A stretch of DNA of 64,000 bases, from the NCBI RefSeq assembly GCF_030052815.1, contig NC_079503.1, positions 60,244,735 through 60,308,734 of the forward strand, in the 5' to 3' direction. Made by a program: the position numbers and the translations under genes. The stretch comes from Hevea brasiliensis (taxonomy: Eukaryota > Streptophyta > Magnoliopsida > Malpighiales > Euphorbiaceae). The notes beneath the pieces are model-generated. The model saw only the letters and a list, made by a program, of their open reading frames with translations. It was not told where the DNA came from and did not search any database. Within the stretch, counting starts at the first letter, position 1, and the number at the start of each line of letters is the position of its first letter. This document shows positions 22,701-35,090 of this stretch, piece after piece.

Positions 22701-23959
22701 ATTTAATCTTATAATATGCCCTAGTTTGCCTAGTTGACTAGTTTGGATAGGTTCGCATGCCAATAGGATTCTGACAGCTGTTCTGTAGATGGCTTCGTGC
22801 CGTACAGTGTTTTATGGCTTATTATGCCATACTATGATTTTAATAACCTATGGCTATACAGATTGTGTTATTATACTCGGCTTAATGCCTGATTGATTAT
22901 ATGGCTTTTTAGCCACACTATTTGCACCCCGAGAGATACTTTGTGACCAATGGTGTGACAGCCAGAGGTACTAGGTACCCAGTGCTTGTATATCCATTTA
23001 TCTAGTCTAGTCAATGTATAGGCTACACGGGCAGTCAATTAAAACATTATTCAATTCAGGCAGTTAAGTTACGTTAAGTATACGGAAATTTCAATATAAT
23101 TAAAATTAAGCATTGAATGAAATAGTAAAAGAGATTAGCAATAGAAATATAACAAAAATATAATTTGTAGAACCGTAAAGACTTAAAATACAATAAAGTT
23201 AGAATAATTGATTCCTGGATATCTGAATTATGATTTATTTCTTTCTTTATTTGTATATATTATTTCTTGTTATATTATTGTACCACTAAGCAGAAATGCT
23301 TAGCAAGATGGAATTGCTTCCTCACCCAGGTACTGAAGGTAAAACTATTAGACTGTCGACTGAGATTTTTGGAGTCCAGATCTGCAGAAGTGTTAGAAGA
23401 GTACAAGGTTGTCACCTCCTCAGCAATGCATGTAGATAGGGCTCATATTTACACATGTTATGTATTTTATTCATTCTAAGTATATTATAAATTATTTATT
23501 TATCCTGTACTTGATAAACTTATGTAATTTAGTTGACAACTTATATAAATTAATGAAATATAAGAATTTTGATATTTGAGTTGATTATCTAATCATAATG
23601 ATTCTGAATGAGATTGAGTTTGAGAAATTTTGATACTGAATCTGAGTTTGAGAAAATGTTGAGAATGCTTTGAGATAATATGAGTTATGAATTTGAGTAT
23701 ATATTGAATTTGTTTTTGGCAGGTTCAGAAGAACTGTTAGTCTAAATTATAGCCAGTACTCTGCCAGATTATCGTTCAAAGTTTTGAAATTTCCAAATTA
23801 GTCAGATTTTGATAAACAGTAAAAATAGCCTAAACGTTAGATAAAGTTTTTGAACAAGTAAATCAAGAACTGTAATGAAATCAGATAAAATCAGGTGCTC
23901 CGGCACTCCATGTGACACACCTTACTCTGCTACACTGTAGACGGGTAAGGGGTGTTGCA
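19718..23959 (+). repeat. B-family solo LTR with expanded tandem array
   Basis: It begins TGTAACATCC and ends GGGGTGTTGCA. Both ends match element B's LTR. No primer site or coding sequence adjoins it, so it is a solo LTR left by LTR-LTR recombination. Flanks taaat and taaac agree at 4 of 5 TSD positions. At 4242 bp it is about 0.8 kb longer than B's LTR, largely because of the 223-bp repeats at 21500-22391. A hairpin at 23286-23303 and GGC/GCC micro-hairpins at 22790-22920 are present. Confidence 0.88.
21500..22391 (+). repeat. Tandem array, four 223-bp units inside a solo LTR
   Basis: The phrase ACATAGAG occurs at 21500, 21723, 21946, 22169 and 22391, spacing 223, 223, 223 and 222. Each unit contains GACATAGAGCTACAATTCTT, a GGTACCAAAACT-type core and CTTGGTCTATACAA. 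Element B's LTR has one copy of this unit (about 6388-6610, reverse). Confidence 0.93.
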
Positions 23960-26363
23960 TAAACTTTATCCTAAAAATGCAATTCTAATCCTACGCACGC
24001 AAGTAATTCACAAAAAGGTTATTGTTTACAAATAATTTTCATACACAAGTAATTCCTATCTATGGGGTTGCTAATTATTTAAATGATAGTTATCAGATGA
24101 CTAAAATTAATTTATTATTGAGAATTTAATTTACAAACAAATTCAATTTCAAATAACCCTAAGTTTCTATTTAACCTAATTAATTAATTTTTCACTAAGT
24201 TACCCTAAGGATAATTAAACTAGATTAATTATGTACATGTGTAATTTATTCTAATATCACATAAGGCCCAAACAATCACAACCTAATAAAGATTTCTAAC
24301 ACGCAAATTTATTTTACAATTACCAAATATTAAATTATATATATTTTACATGCCAAGATTAGTTTAATTTATAAATAAGATTAATTTTAATTTAATAAGT
24401 ATTTATTAAATTATTTACATGCAAAAGTTAGTTAAATTAAAAACAAAGTTAATTTTAATTTACCAAATAAAAATCCTATTATTACTACATTTTCATGCCA
24501 ACAATTATTTTTGGAATTTAGGGCTACTTACTGATTGATAATTGTAGTTGCCATTGGGGCAAGCTACTATTAAAAAAGAGTCTTCTCTTCTTGTATAGCA
24601 ATGATATCCCTGACTTACTACCGTTTAGCTCTATGTAAGCTCCACGCAAATGCCCTCTTTGGTATTTACCTTAGGACTACTTACTAATTCTGTTTGTAAT
24701 AAAAAAATAAAAGAAACTTAAAGAAAATAAAGGAAGTAAAGCAAATAAGAAAATACTAATAACAATTCGCATTGGATTCTAGCTCTAGTCTCCTAAAGGT
24801 TTAAGATTTCTAATTAGTTACAACTACTTAAGGGTCCAGGTCTTCTAACATATTCCAAACACTTCATAACACTTCTTAAATTGAGAAAACATAGAAAAAT
24901 AGATCAAATATCAATTGGAACCCAAGAAAATACAAGAACATGCATAAACATACAATCTGGCAGATTGATAGTAGCAAGAAATTTGATTTTTGAAAAATAG
25001 TTTGACATGCCTTAAAATCATAAAAAAATTACAGAAAACAACCAACACATCATACAAGATCATAAAATTTATAAACCAAAACAAAACCCTAGCCAAATAG
25101 TCTACATAAATAGTCACTTTTTTAAGTGATAGAATCGCATTACTTTTTTGTAAAATTCATAACTTATTAACCACAATAGGTATGAATGCAAAACCAATTG
25201 GAAAAGATTCATAAGATTCTAAATTAATTTTAGACAATAGATTCGCACAAAATTATTAAGAAACAAGGGAGAAATGGGCTTTACAATTCGGGTATATTGC
25301 AAATCGAATTTTGCAAGAATCCTAAATTTAAATAGCCATTACTTATAAAATACAAAAGCTTTTTCAGTGATTCATAAGCCTAAAATTAATAGAATTTCGT
25401 GAAAAATATGAATGTAATTTTAATAAAATTTTTACAGATTCAGAAAATAACAAAAAATAATAAAAATATGAGAGACAGAAAACTGAATATGTGTAAAGTT
25501 GTGTATTCCCTCAAATTAAACATGATCCACATGAACATGCAAGATAAATTAAAAGAAAAATAATATAGAATTAAATATTAAATGACATAGATCTTGAAAA
25601 GAAAATAACAAAAGCTAACCTTTAAGAAATCTTGCAAGAAAATCTTTTTGAAGAAAAGAAAAGAAATAAGAAAGAACTAAAAGAGTTTTGAATATCTCTA
25701 AATTTCTTATAACTCTAAAATATCTCTAAATAGCTCTGAATATTTATGAATCTTTTTTTTTTTTCTTCTTCTTCTTCCCCAGTAGGGTATTTATAGGATT
25801 TTGGGAGAGGGGTGTGATAGGATTTGGAGTCATAGGGTGATAAGGTTCAGATAACTTAAACAATTGGGATTACAGACAATTGGGATTACATAATTTGGGT
25901 GAGACTGGGATATGATTGTGGTGTTCCAATCAATAGGAAGAGAGGGAAAGGGGGTGACACCAATAGGGAGTAAGGAAAAGAGTGGGATCAAGTAGGAGAG
26001 AGAGTTTGTATGAGAGAGGGAGAGAGAAAAAGATATTTTCTTATTTTAATTTTCAGAAAATAAATTAAATAGGTTCCATTTAAAATTTCTAACTAGGCTT
26101 TCTTAGGCCAATGGGAGCCAATTAAACTTAATTAGGTTTATATAAGAACTACCCATATTAAATTTAAACAAAACAAAATTTTATTTAAATTTAATTAAAT
26201 TAATTTCCAAAAAAAAGATATTATTATATTTTTTTCAAGATCATGCCACGGAATTAATAATTCACCTCCATGCCTTCAATTATATCTTACAGTCATATAA
26301 TTTTTCATCATCGGGTTTCTTACAGCCTCAATGCACATACTCATCATAAAATAAGGGTCTACA
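23960..26363 (-). repeat. Tat-like 5' LTR, outer part
   Basis: It continues the LTR interrupted at 19717 and ends GGGTCTACA on + (TGTAGACCC on -), giving a TG...CA LTR of about 2.9 kb with the inner part. The sequence is AT-rich with no coding signal. The outer boundary is inferred from the TG/CA pair and from the abrupt start of element E gag sequence. Confidence 0.6.
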
Positions 26364-26440
26364 GCACCCTGAGAGGCTGGGGCCTATCCCTGAGCTTCAG
26401 CTGCTACCGATTGTTCCACAAAGTTATCCCCCTCTTCCAT
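26364..26440 (-). pseudogene. gag: Element E gag N-terminus, truncated
   Basis: ATG at 26440 on - reads MEEGDNFVEQSVAAEAQG and then a stop. Element A gag begins MEERDHSVEQSVEAEAQG, so the homology is clear. It ends at 26364 where the Tat-like LTR begins. Confidence 0.8.
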
Positions 26441-26597
26441 ACTACCACGCAAAAATCTCTGCCTCCTAGACAACTAACACAAGAAAATCTTCTCATGAGT
26501 TCATTTCCATGATGTAAATGTACTATATGTATCAATCTATAACATTTAAGCAGTTATACTTATTAAGAAAATATTTTTAGTACGTAACTCAAATCTT

Positions 26598-26609
26598 GCT
26601 CTGATACCA
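26598..26609 (-). other. Element E primer-binding site
   Basis: TGGTATCAGAGC on -, a perfect initiator tRNA-Met-type site, 8 bases from the LTR end. Confidence 0.88.
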
Positions 26610-26617
26610 TCAAAATA

Positions 26618-27223
26618 TGTCACAACTTTCCCTTCCGTAAGATATGACATGCTCCTGTAATATGCCTAATGAATTACCGAAACACCCTCTATCAATAATC
26701 CATTAAACATATTATAAGGGATTTAATTATTTTAAATTCATTTTCAAGTGAAACTTATCAATAAAAGGTTTAATAGTTATTCTAAGGTTTAAGAAAAATA
26801 TCATGAAATTAATTAAAAAAAAAGTATTTTTAAAACAAAAAGAAATTAGATGAAAATCAGGCGTGGTAACGGCTAAAAATTTGTCCACCTAAAAATTTTA
26901 AACCTGTTAAAACAAACTATAGCAATATATTTATATCACATAATTTATCAAATCAACATTTCAACAAATGATTTCCTCATTCATAACCAAAAGAAATAAA
27001 TCCTTACAAATTTACATTCATTTGATATCACTAAAATAATATTACATCACCTTTATATAACTGCTCAAATATTTCTTGCATACATATAGTTATTATTTAC
27101 ATTAGCAAAAAAAAAAAACAAAAATTCAAAAGTGTAACCCTAGAATTACACCCCACTTGCAAAAACAAAGTGGCGTCTATTACACTCACTCAGTGGTCTT
27201 TTCCTTTCCTTTACCTGCGATGG

Positions 27224-27263
<40 letters not shown>

Positions 27264-30190
27264 ATCGTTGAGTACAAAGACTCAGTGGTGCACAACTTTC
27301 AATTGATAAAACCTCACGTAAAACATAAATATCATTTCATAATAAAATATTTCATTTATTTACAATTTCATAAAACACGAAAATAAATACAAAACTATCA
27401 ATAACACATTTCTTATATCATTTAAAAATAATTAGTGTTGCCAATATCTCACAGTTTGTACAACAACACAAAATTTCTAATCAATACCTTGTTGTACACC
27501 ACGACAAAGCTATCTCAACCCCAACTAGTCGAAACTAATGAGGGAGGCAAGGCTAGCTAGAAAATATGAGTGCACCCATTCGATCTCAACCTCAACTAGT
27601 AAGCTAGAGAGGGAGCATATAACCAATCTCAACCCCAGAAGTAGAGGAGGAACATATCCAATCTCAACCTCATAAAGTGAGGAAAGAAATCAAAGTCTGT
27701 CATACTAACTGTGATTTTAAAACAATTTCCATTCAAATGAACAAACATTTCAAATCATCACATATGGTTGGCAACATATCAATTTCACAAACACTTCTAA
27801 ATCACATACATCCGGCCGCCCCCTGTGCTACAATAAAATAAATGGCCAAACGTCCGCCTTTTCATCATAATAAAAATGTTCTCAAAATAATATAAATAAT
27901 TCTCAATCAATCACACATATTTTTTTTAGACAAAGGAAATTCACATGTGAGCTCGTAGAAAATATATTCTTTTCATTTGCAAATTCAAAATACTAAAAGA
28001 TTAGAATTGTGCACAAACCTTATCTGAGTTTCCTTTCTTTGATCTATTTCTTCCTTTACTTCTAACTTCTCTTCTCCACTGAAACACACAATTTCAAAAG
28101 CTTCAATACTTATTCTAACTTCCACTAGTAATTAACCAAATAAATTCCTAGCAAAATTCCTAAAATAACTACACATTCTAACTATTCCCCCAACAATTAG
28201 CTCAAGTAAAAGCAATAATTAGCTTGTGCTTTCTTCATAAGATTTCTAGATTTATGTCTTACCTTTCATTTGGTTGTTGAATCACTTGATTCTGATTTAT
28301 AGATCACAAGCTATGACCAAATAAGTAGGATCTAGTCAGATTGCCCTTTTCTTCTAGAATACAGAGCCAACTTTGGATAGGTATTAGAACCTAATTTCAG
28401 TCAAGTTTCAGTCATAATTTGTAAAATTAGCCCTCATGAAAGTTGTTTCTCTGTGTCTTAGCTTTCTAATAAGGTAAAATTCACCTCATTTGGAATTTTA
28501 CATAGTGAGTTATGTCCAAACAAGCAGGACATGTTCGGATGCATTCTTTACTAATCGCAGGACAAGTTCTGGGTAGTTTTTGGAGTCCGAATTTGAACAA
28601 GTTACAATCAGAATTTGTCATTTGATTCTTTAGAAAAGTTATTTCTTTATGTCTTATCTTTTTAAAAAATCAAGAATTAACTAATTTAGAGTTTCCTAAA
28701 GTGAGTTATACCCATTTTAATTCGGACTGTTCAAGGTGTCCTGCTCCTAGGTTCCAGGTATTATAACTCAATTTCTAGCAATTATTTCAAGTATTTACAC
28801 ACAGAATTAGGGCAACTTGTCTCATGAAAATTTTAGTATATTGTCTTATCTTTAATTTTTCATTAGTTTCACATCAATTGGAGTTATGCAGCTCAAGTTA
28901 TAGGCATTTATTTCTACTGGACTCAAGCTGTCCAGAATTCCCACTTAATGCACAACATCAATTCTTTTAATTTTCTTCACCATATCATTAATGTTTCTCA
29001 ATAAATATACATCAAATAGCCATAATACAAGTATAATAGCATTAAATAGGATTCATATAATAAAAACTCTAATTGTATAAAACCCTAACTTACTTAGCAA
29101 TAACTTTGAAAATTCAAGGAGTTTCTTAGCACTAACTTTATTTTGAAGCCCTAATCACTTTCAATCAACCTTCAATTCTACCAAAACTTTGACCCTCCTT
29201 CTTATCTTTGTAAACTAAAATTTCTTCCTTCAATTACATCCATAATCCCAATCAATTTCCATAGTAATCCCCCATAATCAAATGTAAATTTCATTAATTC
29301 ATAACTAAATAAGCTTAAATCACAACATACCTCAATTGGCCAACACTCCTTCTTCACAATTCTTCCAACTTCTTTAGAATTCTTGCTTTCTTTCCTCAAG
29401 TCAAGGCTTAATACTAGGTTTTCTCTCAATTTCCTAAAAGAATTATAGAGAAATTCAAAGGTTTAGAGCTTGGAAAATGAAGCTTCAATGGAGGTTTTAG
29501 AGAGAGTGTGGGAAGGAAATGGAATAAGAAGAAGAAGTTGAAGATGTTAATTTTTTATCTTCTTCCATTTGATATTTATCTTACTTTAATCCCTAATGGC
29601 AAACTTGTAATTAGTGGAAAATGGCAAACTTGTAATTAGTGGAAAATGGCAAACATGTAATTATGGTGAAATTTATAATTATTACATTTCACTATTCTTT
29701 TAATTATGTTTAATTTTTCTATTCATGATTAGTTAAATTAATCCCACTTCATTAACTTAATTAATCTCATTTTTTATCAATATTTGACCTTTAAATTTAA
29801 TTAACCAAATTTTGCTCTTACCGAGTTTTTGTTCATCTTTTCTATAATGTCTGATAAGTCCCTAATTTTGTTTTTCACTTTGGTTTTTACTCTGCTTATT
29901 TAAACTTATTTCTTTTCATTTCTTTAACTTATTAATTCATAACAATGTTTCAATTAAGCTAGATCCATAGTCACTTCCCAGTAGAGTTACCCATCGCCAG
30001 GACTTGTGCACATTTAACTAATTTATACTCCACTTCTTTTATTTTTTCTTCAACTTTACTTGCTTTTTATTAATTTAAATTATAACTCCTTACTTAAATT
30101 TAAGGATAGTTCTAGATATCTAACCTTTCGGACAAACATTAGTCACCAGAACAGTAGAATGTATTGGACTATCTCAAGTGGGTCATTACA
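26618..30190 (-). repeat. Element E 5' LTR
   Basis: This 3573-bp LTR begins TGTCACAAC and ends GTCATTACA on +. It holds a 36-base A run at 27227-27262 that sits in the loop of the conserved hairpin (27218-27267), an array of short inverted repeats at about 27525-27680, and spaced ~190-bp modules at 28440-28900. A 26-base phrase with ATGGCAAAC is repeated three times near 29600-29655. No gene is seen. Confidence 0.85.
27227..27262. repeat. Poly(A) run, 36 bases
   Basis: An uninterrupted run of A on +, within the hairpin module of the element E LTR. Confidence 0.95.
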
Positions 30191-30429
30191 ATGGGTGCAT
30201 TTCTCACCCTTTTTGTTTGTTCTACAAGGTTGTTTCTCGCTTCCATTTTTATGGTCTCCCTAGTACTCACTATTGCCAGTTGTTTTTTAGGCACTAAAGC
30301 AGCGATATGTGTTTCTTCCTTCGTATGAATTAGTGCCTCGTGAGGGGGGACGAATAGGTCAAATGAGGAATATGTGAATGAGGATTCTCTTGAAAGGACT
30401 GTCCCTTTAGGCAGTGGCCCAGAACCCAT
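30191..30429 (-). other. Unidentified open frame, 3' end cut by element E
   Basis: ATG at 30429 opens an 80-codon frame running into element E's LTR. It begins MGSGPLPKGTVLSRESSF and contains LFVPPHEALIHTKEE, IAALVPKKQLAIVSTRE and KMEARNNLVEQTKRVR. The composition is charged and hydrophilic with no membrane segment or motif I recognise. It has no stop before the LTR boundary at 30190. A TATA box lies about 200 bases upstream on the same strand. It could be the first coding exon of a host gene, an extra ORF upstream of gag in a Tat/Ogre-like element, or a chance frame. The start choice is the first ATG followed by non-T-rich codons; an earlier ATG adds a poorly credible F/L-rich stretch. Confidence 0.35.
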
Positions 30430-30631
30430 GAAGAAAAAATGGAAAATGAACAACAAAAAGAATAAATTGAAAAACAAAGTTTACCTTAAAAATAAAGACA
30501 AAAAATAGTAATCTCTAATGATCGGTGTTAAAAACTCCTTCGAAGTTTACAATAGTCTTTGCCACAAAATAGAGAAGTGAAATAGAAAAAGAATTTTGAA
30601 ATGTAAAAAATGAGTGAAAGGTTCATCCTTA

Positions 30632-30644
30632 CCTTTTTATAGAG
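30632..30644 (-). promoter_or_regulatory. TATA-box candidate
   Basis: CTCTATAAAAAGG on - is a close match to the plant TATA consensus. It lies about 200 bases upstream of the open frame at 30191-30429. Confidence 0.45.
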
Positions 30645-31044
30645 AGTACTAAATGCAAATACCCTCAAAAACTAAACCAACACACCTGGAGCACCATGCT
30701 AACATGGTTAAAGTACGAATCACAAAATGATAGTTTGTGTCCAGCTTTTCACATCCTAACAATTATATTAGTCCATGTAGTAACACTTATAGATCACTTG
30801 GAAAGAACAAACTGGTAATAAAAGTTGCTGAGCCCGAAAGAGTCAGATTTTCATTGGGAGACTAATGATGCTACAATCACTAAATAGTACCTAAGATGAG
30901 TAATAGGATAACTAAGTAACATACAATCTAAACTGCGTAACCACAGATAATTAGATACTTAGATAAAGAAGTTACTCACTCAAGCATATCCTTGGATACT
31001 CGGACCACATTAAATGAGAAGGGTCCCTACATAATCGCCGTGAT
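30645..31044. other. Unassigned sequence
   Basis: I see no LTR end, coding frame or repeat of note. It may be promoter-side DNA of the open frame at 30191-30429 or an older, unrecognised LTR. Confidence 0.4.
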
Positions 31045-32588
31045 TGATACACTTGTATTATATAGATGTTTTTAAGCACATTTATATACTATTTCATAGA
31101 ATTTAGGCAAGCAATCTCATGCATAGTTATTAATTTCATTAACTTTTGTGATTTTCATTGACAAACCCTCAATTCCATATTTTCTGCATCATTTTAGGTG
31201 TTTAGATGGAGTTCCAAGGTGTAGTCATTTTAAAGAAAGCTTGGAAAAACACAAAGGGAAGAGAAGTGTTGCTAATACACTTTACACGGGTCATGTAAGG
31301 AAAGACACAGACCCGTGTAACCTATTACCAAGGGAAAGCTGAAAGAGACAAGAAAGAAACATAGTACACGGGCCGTGTACTTAGACCTATGTAAATCATA
31401 GAAACCCATATAAGTCTCTGCATGGCTAGGTTTGAAGAATTCTCTAAAGAAACGCAGTATATGGGCCGTGTACTTGGACCCGTGTAACCAGTGTGCCCCG
31501 TGTAACCTTTTGTGACATCGCGAGATACAAACCTTCAGAACTCCAGTTAGTTACACGGCCCTGGGTCGTGTATCGTGCGGTAGCCAGTTTCCTAATTTGA
31601 TTCCAACTCCAGCCTTTTGCACTCATAATATACTTTTAATGCCTTAGGCCATTTAATATAAATAGAGGTTGCATATAATGAAAAAAAAAAAAAAGAAGGG
31701 AGGGGAAATCCCAAAGCCATACAATCCTTTCTCACAGCTGTCTAGAAGAGCATGACATCAGTATCAAGGAGGAGCCTTCAGCCAAAGTTTCACAAGATTA
31801 AAGCTGCAGATCCTCTTCAGTTTTTTCGTTCTATTTCTTTTAGAGGATTTTCATTGTCTATTACTTTATTTTTATTATGTTTGGTGAACTCACCATGAGT
31901 AAGTAATTTTCATATTCTAGAATTAGGAGAGTAATGCTTGTAATCATTATTATGGAAAAACATTAAGTTTTGTTTATTGGATTTGAGATTTGTTTCTTGA
32001 TTTAATTTCTTATGATCTTAATGCATGCTTTGTGTTGGTACCCATGTAGTATCAATTACAGATATTAATTAAAGAACTGAAAGGTGAAGATTAATATTAG
32101 AAAATCAAGATTTTAAACCTAGGAAATCTAACCTAGAGATAGGCTGATGACCTTTATGGAGTTTCGAAATTAGTCAAAGATCTTAAAGGATTTTAATTAA
32201 TTTAATTACCACGAAAGTAGGGTTTATGTTAATTAAATACACTTTAGGTGCCTTGAGAGAGGACTTAGAATATCTTAGGATTAATTTCCATCAAGGCAAA
32301 CGATTCTCAATCAGACGACATTACATCCATAGTAAGATTAAAGTGTGAAATCTTAATTCCAGAATTATTTTAAAATAGACTATTCATTTTTAGTTTATCA
32401 TAAATTTTTATTCTAGCTTTTAAAATAGATAAGTTTCATTCCCTCATTTTATTCGACAGCCTAGACAGCCAAAATCACTGTGTAGTTTGGTATTTGCTAA
32501 TTAAATTCCTCGTGGGATGATACTCTACTCATTACTTTCTTACTTGTTCGTGACTCATGCACTTGCGGGATTATAAAACCAATAAACA
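31045..32588 (+). repeat. Athila-like 5' LTR
   Basis: It ends AATAAACA two bases before the TTTTTGGCGCC primer region. The left end is placed at a TG in TGATACACTTG and is uncertain. It has a good TATA box (31657-31666), a cluster of ACACGG/CCGTGT inverted repeats (31282-31572) and an A run near 31680. Confidence 0.6.
31657..31666 (+). promoter_or_regulatory. TATA box of Athila-like LTR
   Basis: TATAAATAGA matches the plant TATA consensus and is in an LTR, where RNA polymerase II should start. Confidence 0.65.
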
Positions 32589-32594
32589 AGTTTT

Positions 32595-32613
32595 TGGCGC
32601 CATTGCCGGGGAA
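32595..32613 (+). other. Athila-like primer-binding site
   Basis: TGGCGCCATTGCCGGGGAA differs by one base from TGGCGCCGTTGCCGGGGAA, the site typical of Athila elements. Confidence 0.85.
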
Positions 32614-32736
32614 CTTTAATTTTAGTAATATTAGGCGATAAGTAATTTAGCTGATTTAGGCATTTTCATTTGTTGTTTAATTTTGTTTAAATTATTTTAT
32701 CCTCTTATTTTTTTTCTTAGGTGATTAGTTTGGTAC

Positions 32737-32984
32737 ATGACTAGAACAAGACCAGAGGAAGAAGTCTTTGATTTGGATCCAGAGATAAACAGAACCCTAA
32801 GAACTATCAGGAGGGAGAGAAAACATGAAGGACAATATCAAAGAAATCCAGAAATTCCAAATATGGCCAATAATAACAACAACAGGCTGAGACTCATGAA
32901 GGATTAAGGTGTTCCCTCTATACAAGGATTCCAACCTAGTGTTACAAGACCCACAATGGATGCCAACAATTTTGAATTAAAACC
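32737..32984 (+). pseudogene. gag: Athila-like gag N-terminus, interrupted by element C
   Basis: ATG 32737 opens MTRTRPEEEVFDLDPEINRT and continues through a basic stretch (RTIRRERKHEG), a run of Asn, and LMKD followed by a stop where Athila gag usually has Tyr. It then reads GVPSIQGFQPSVTRPTMDAN and NFELKP, the conserved Athila gag N-terminal block, before element C starts at 32985. The rest of the Athila element is not in the window; it does not resume after element C, so the right side was lost by deletion or rearrangement. Confidence 0.8.
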
Positions 32985-35036
32985 TGTGACATCCTCACTT
33001 TAGGTAGTCCATATATTCTACTGTTCCGGTAACCAATGACTGTCCGAAGAGTCAGAATATCTAGAACTATATTTAAACTAGAGTCATGAGTCATAAAGAA
33101 CTTAAATAATGATAAGAAAAATTAAGAAAAAATTTTAGTAATAAAATACAATGAAGTTAAATGAGCCGGTGCCCTAGTGATGGGTGACCTAACGGGAAGT
33201 TGCTATGAAGACAACTAGTAGCCCTAAACCCTAGGAAAATTTTGTGAAATAATTTTTGAGATCCAGAGAAGAGTCATTAAGGTTTCGATGGCATTAGAAT
33301 GCCAAGAAAATACTTAAAAAATTTTATCAATCGGTACAGACAATTTTCGCTTATTAAGCTAAACGAAGGGCATTTTAGTCATTTCACCTTCAGAGATGAT
33401 TTTTGACCAACTTGTCCATTCAAATAAGTGAGGTATATGACATAAAATGTAAATAAATATTGATAACGAATTTATTAAAAATAAGTAAAAAAAATAAGAA
33501 AGAAAAAGAAAATAAAAATAAAATGGAAAAAGGAATTATGACATTATTATTATGTCATTAAAACTTCTCACCAATTATATTTAGACACATACTTATAAGA
33601 TTATTAAAAAGAAATAAATCAAGATAAAAATGTCTTCATCTTCTTCATTTTGTACCTTGGCCGAACAACCCCAAAGAGAGAAACCTCCATTGTTATGTTT
33701 CCAAACCTCCATTCTTCCTCAAATCTCTCCCTATTTTACCTACCTCCAAGCATAAAAATTTGATCTTGGACCTAGTTAGGGTTATTAGCAGCCTAGAAAA
33801 AGAAAGAAAGTGAAGGAAAGTTTAAGATTAGCCAAGAGAAAATTCTGCTCACAAGGTTAGGGCTATTTTCTTTCATCTCTCTACTTGTAAACTTGAAATT
33901 TAGCATGAAAATGAAAAGAAATTCAAGGGAAATTGAGAAATTATTCATATTTATTTTAAGAGGAATTTCGGCCAGCTTAAGGAGTTAAGGGAATTGATGA
34001 GTTTAAATGAAATAAATTGTGTTTATTGGAGTTGTTTAGTATGTATATATGATTAGATTGTTAGTTTTACATGGGTTGTATGAAATGGACATTTGAGAGT
34101 TAGGGTTTAAGGCATGAAGTTAGGGTTTTGCTCATGTGTTGTCGAATTGGAGTCCTAATGGTCAATTAATGACCATTTGTTGAATTTTGACCTTAAATTG
34201 GAAACCATTGTGGCATTGGAATTGAAAATGGTATGCTGCCTCATTGTTTGGAATCTGGACCCTTGCAGTCCAGTGTGTTTGGATAGCCCTAGTTGGACTT
34301 GTGTCGCTCTAATTGGTACAAGTCCAATTGGATGTAAAATTAGACACATAATGACACATTTTTTATGAAGAAACCATGCCTAGAAAACCAACTTAGGATG
34401 ACCTAAAAATTGGCCAAATCCAGGTAACCAACTCTGGACCTGGAAAAATTGACCAAATAAGCTGTAACTTGATGTAGAAAGGTCCAAATGACCTGAATTT
34501 TATCTCAATGGAAATTCTAGACAATTTAGAATAACTTTTATGAAGTACAGAAACCTAAATTATGACAATAACCAATTCAAATTGTTAGCTAAAATTAGAT
34601 CACCAAATCTACCAGAATCAGTTTTGCCCAGAAATTCTGGGTTTTGGCTAATCCGGCCAGTTATGGTAAATCGACCATAACTTGAGCTACAAAACTTCAA
34701 AAGTAGTGATTCAAAAAGGGAATTAAAGAAGACACATTAAGGAACAACTTTAATGAAGACAAGTTAGCTAAATATTCACTGTAGCTTAGACCAATAGAAT
34801 AGTAAACATATGACACAAAAACTGAATTTTTGAAAATAATTCTAGGAGGCTTTCAATTGCAATTGGCAATCAATGCCAACAAACTTAGAACTCAAAATGT
34901 GATATAATTTTATATCAAACATTTGCATATATATTATGTATGAAAAAGTCAAGAATTTGAGTGAACAGTAATATGTGAATAGTAATCCCCAAGACATAAG
35001 AAATAAAAATATAAATTAAAGAAGCCATTATAATTA

Positions 35037-35090
<54 letters not shown>

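Larger units (their letters stand above)
16581..26363 (-). mobile_element. Tat/Ogre-like Ty3/gypsy relic, 3' part missing
   Basis: Read on -, a 2.9-kb 5' LTR (26363 to 19220, split by a solo LTR) is followed by a primer site, gag and protease remnants, an RT start and an RNase H remnant of the kind found in Tat elements (YEACxxGLEA type). The capsid part of gag and most of RT are deleted. Its right end falls within the gag start of element E, and its left part is cut by element A. Confidence 0.75.
26364..30190 (-). mobile_element. Element E: gypsy (A-like), 5' part only
   Basis: On - it has a complete LTR (30190 to 26618), a tRNA-Met primer site and the start of gag, then is cut at 26363 by the Tat-like LTR. 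Gag start and primer site resemble element A; the LTR ends differ, so it is a sister family. Confidence 0.8.

Noticed and set aside
19718..23959. Complete element rather than a solo LTR
   Set aside because: No primer site, polypurine tract or coding sequence was found in the 4.2 kb; the extra length is the tandem array.
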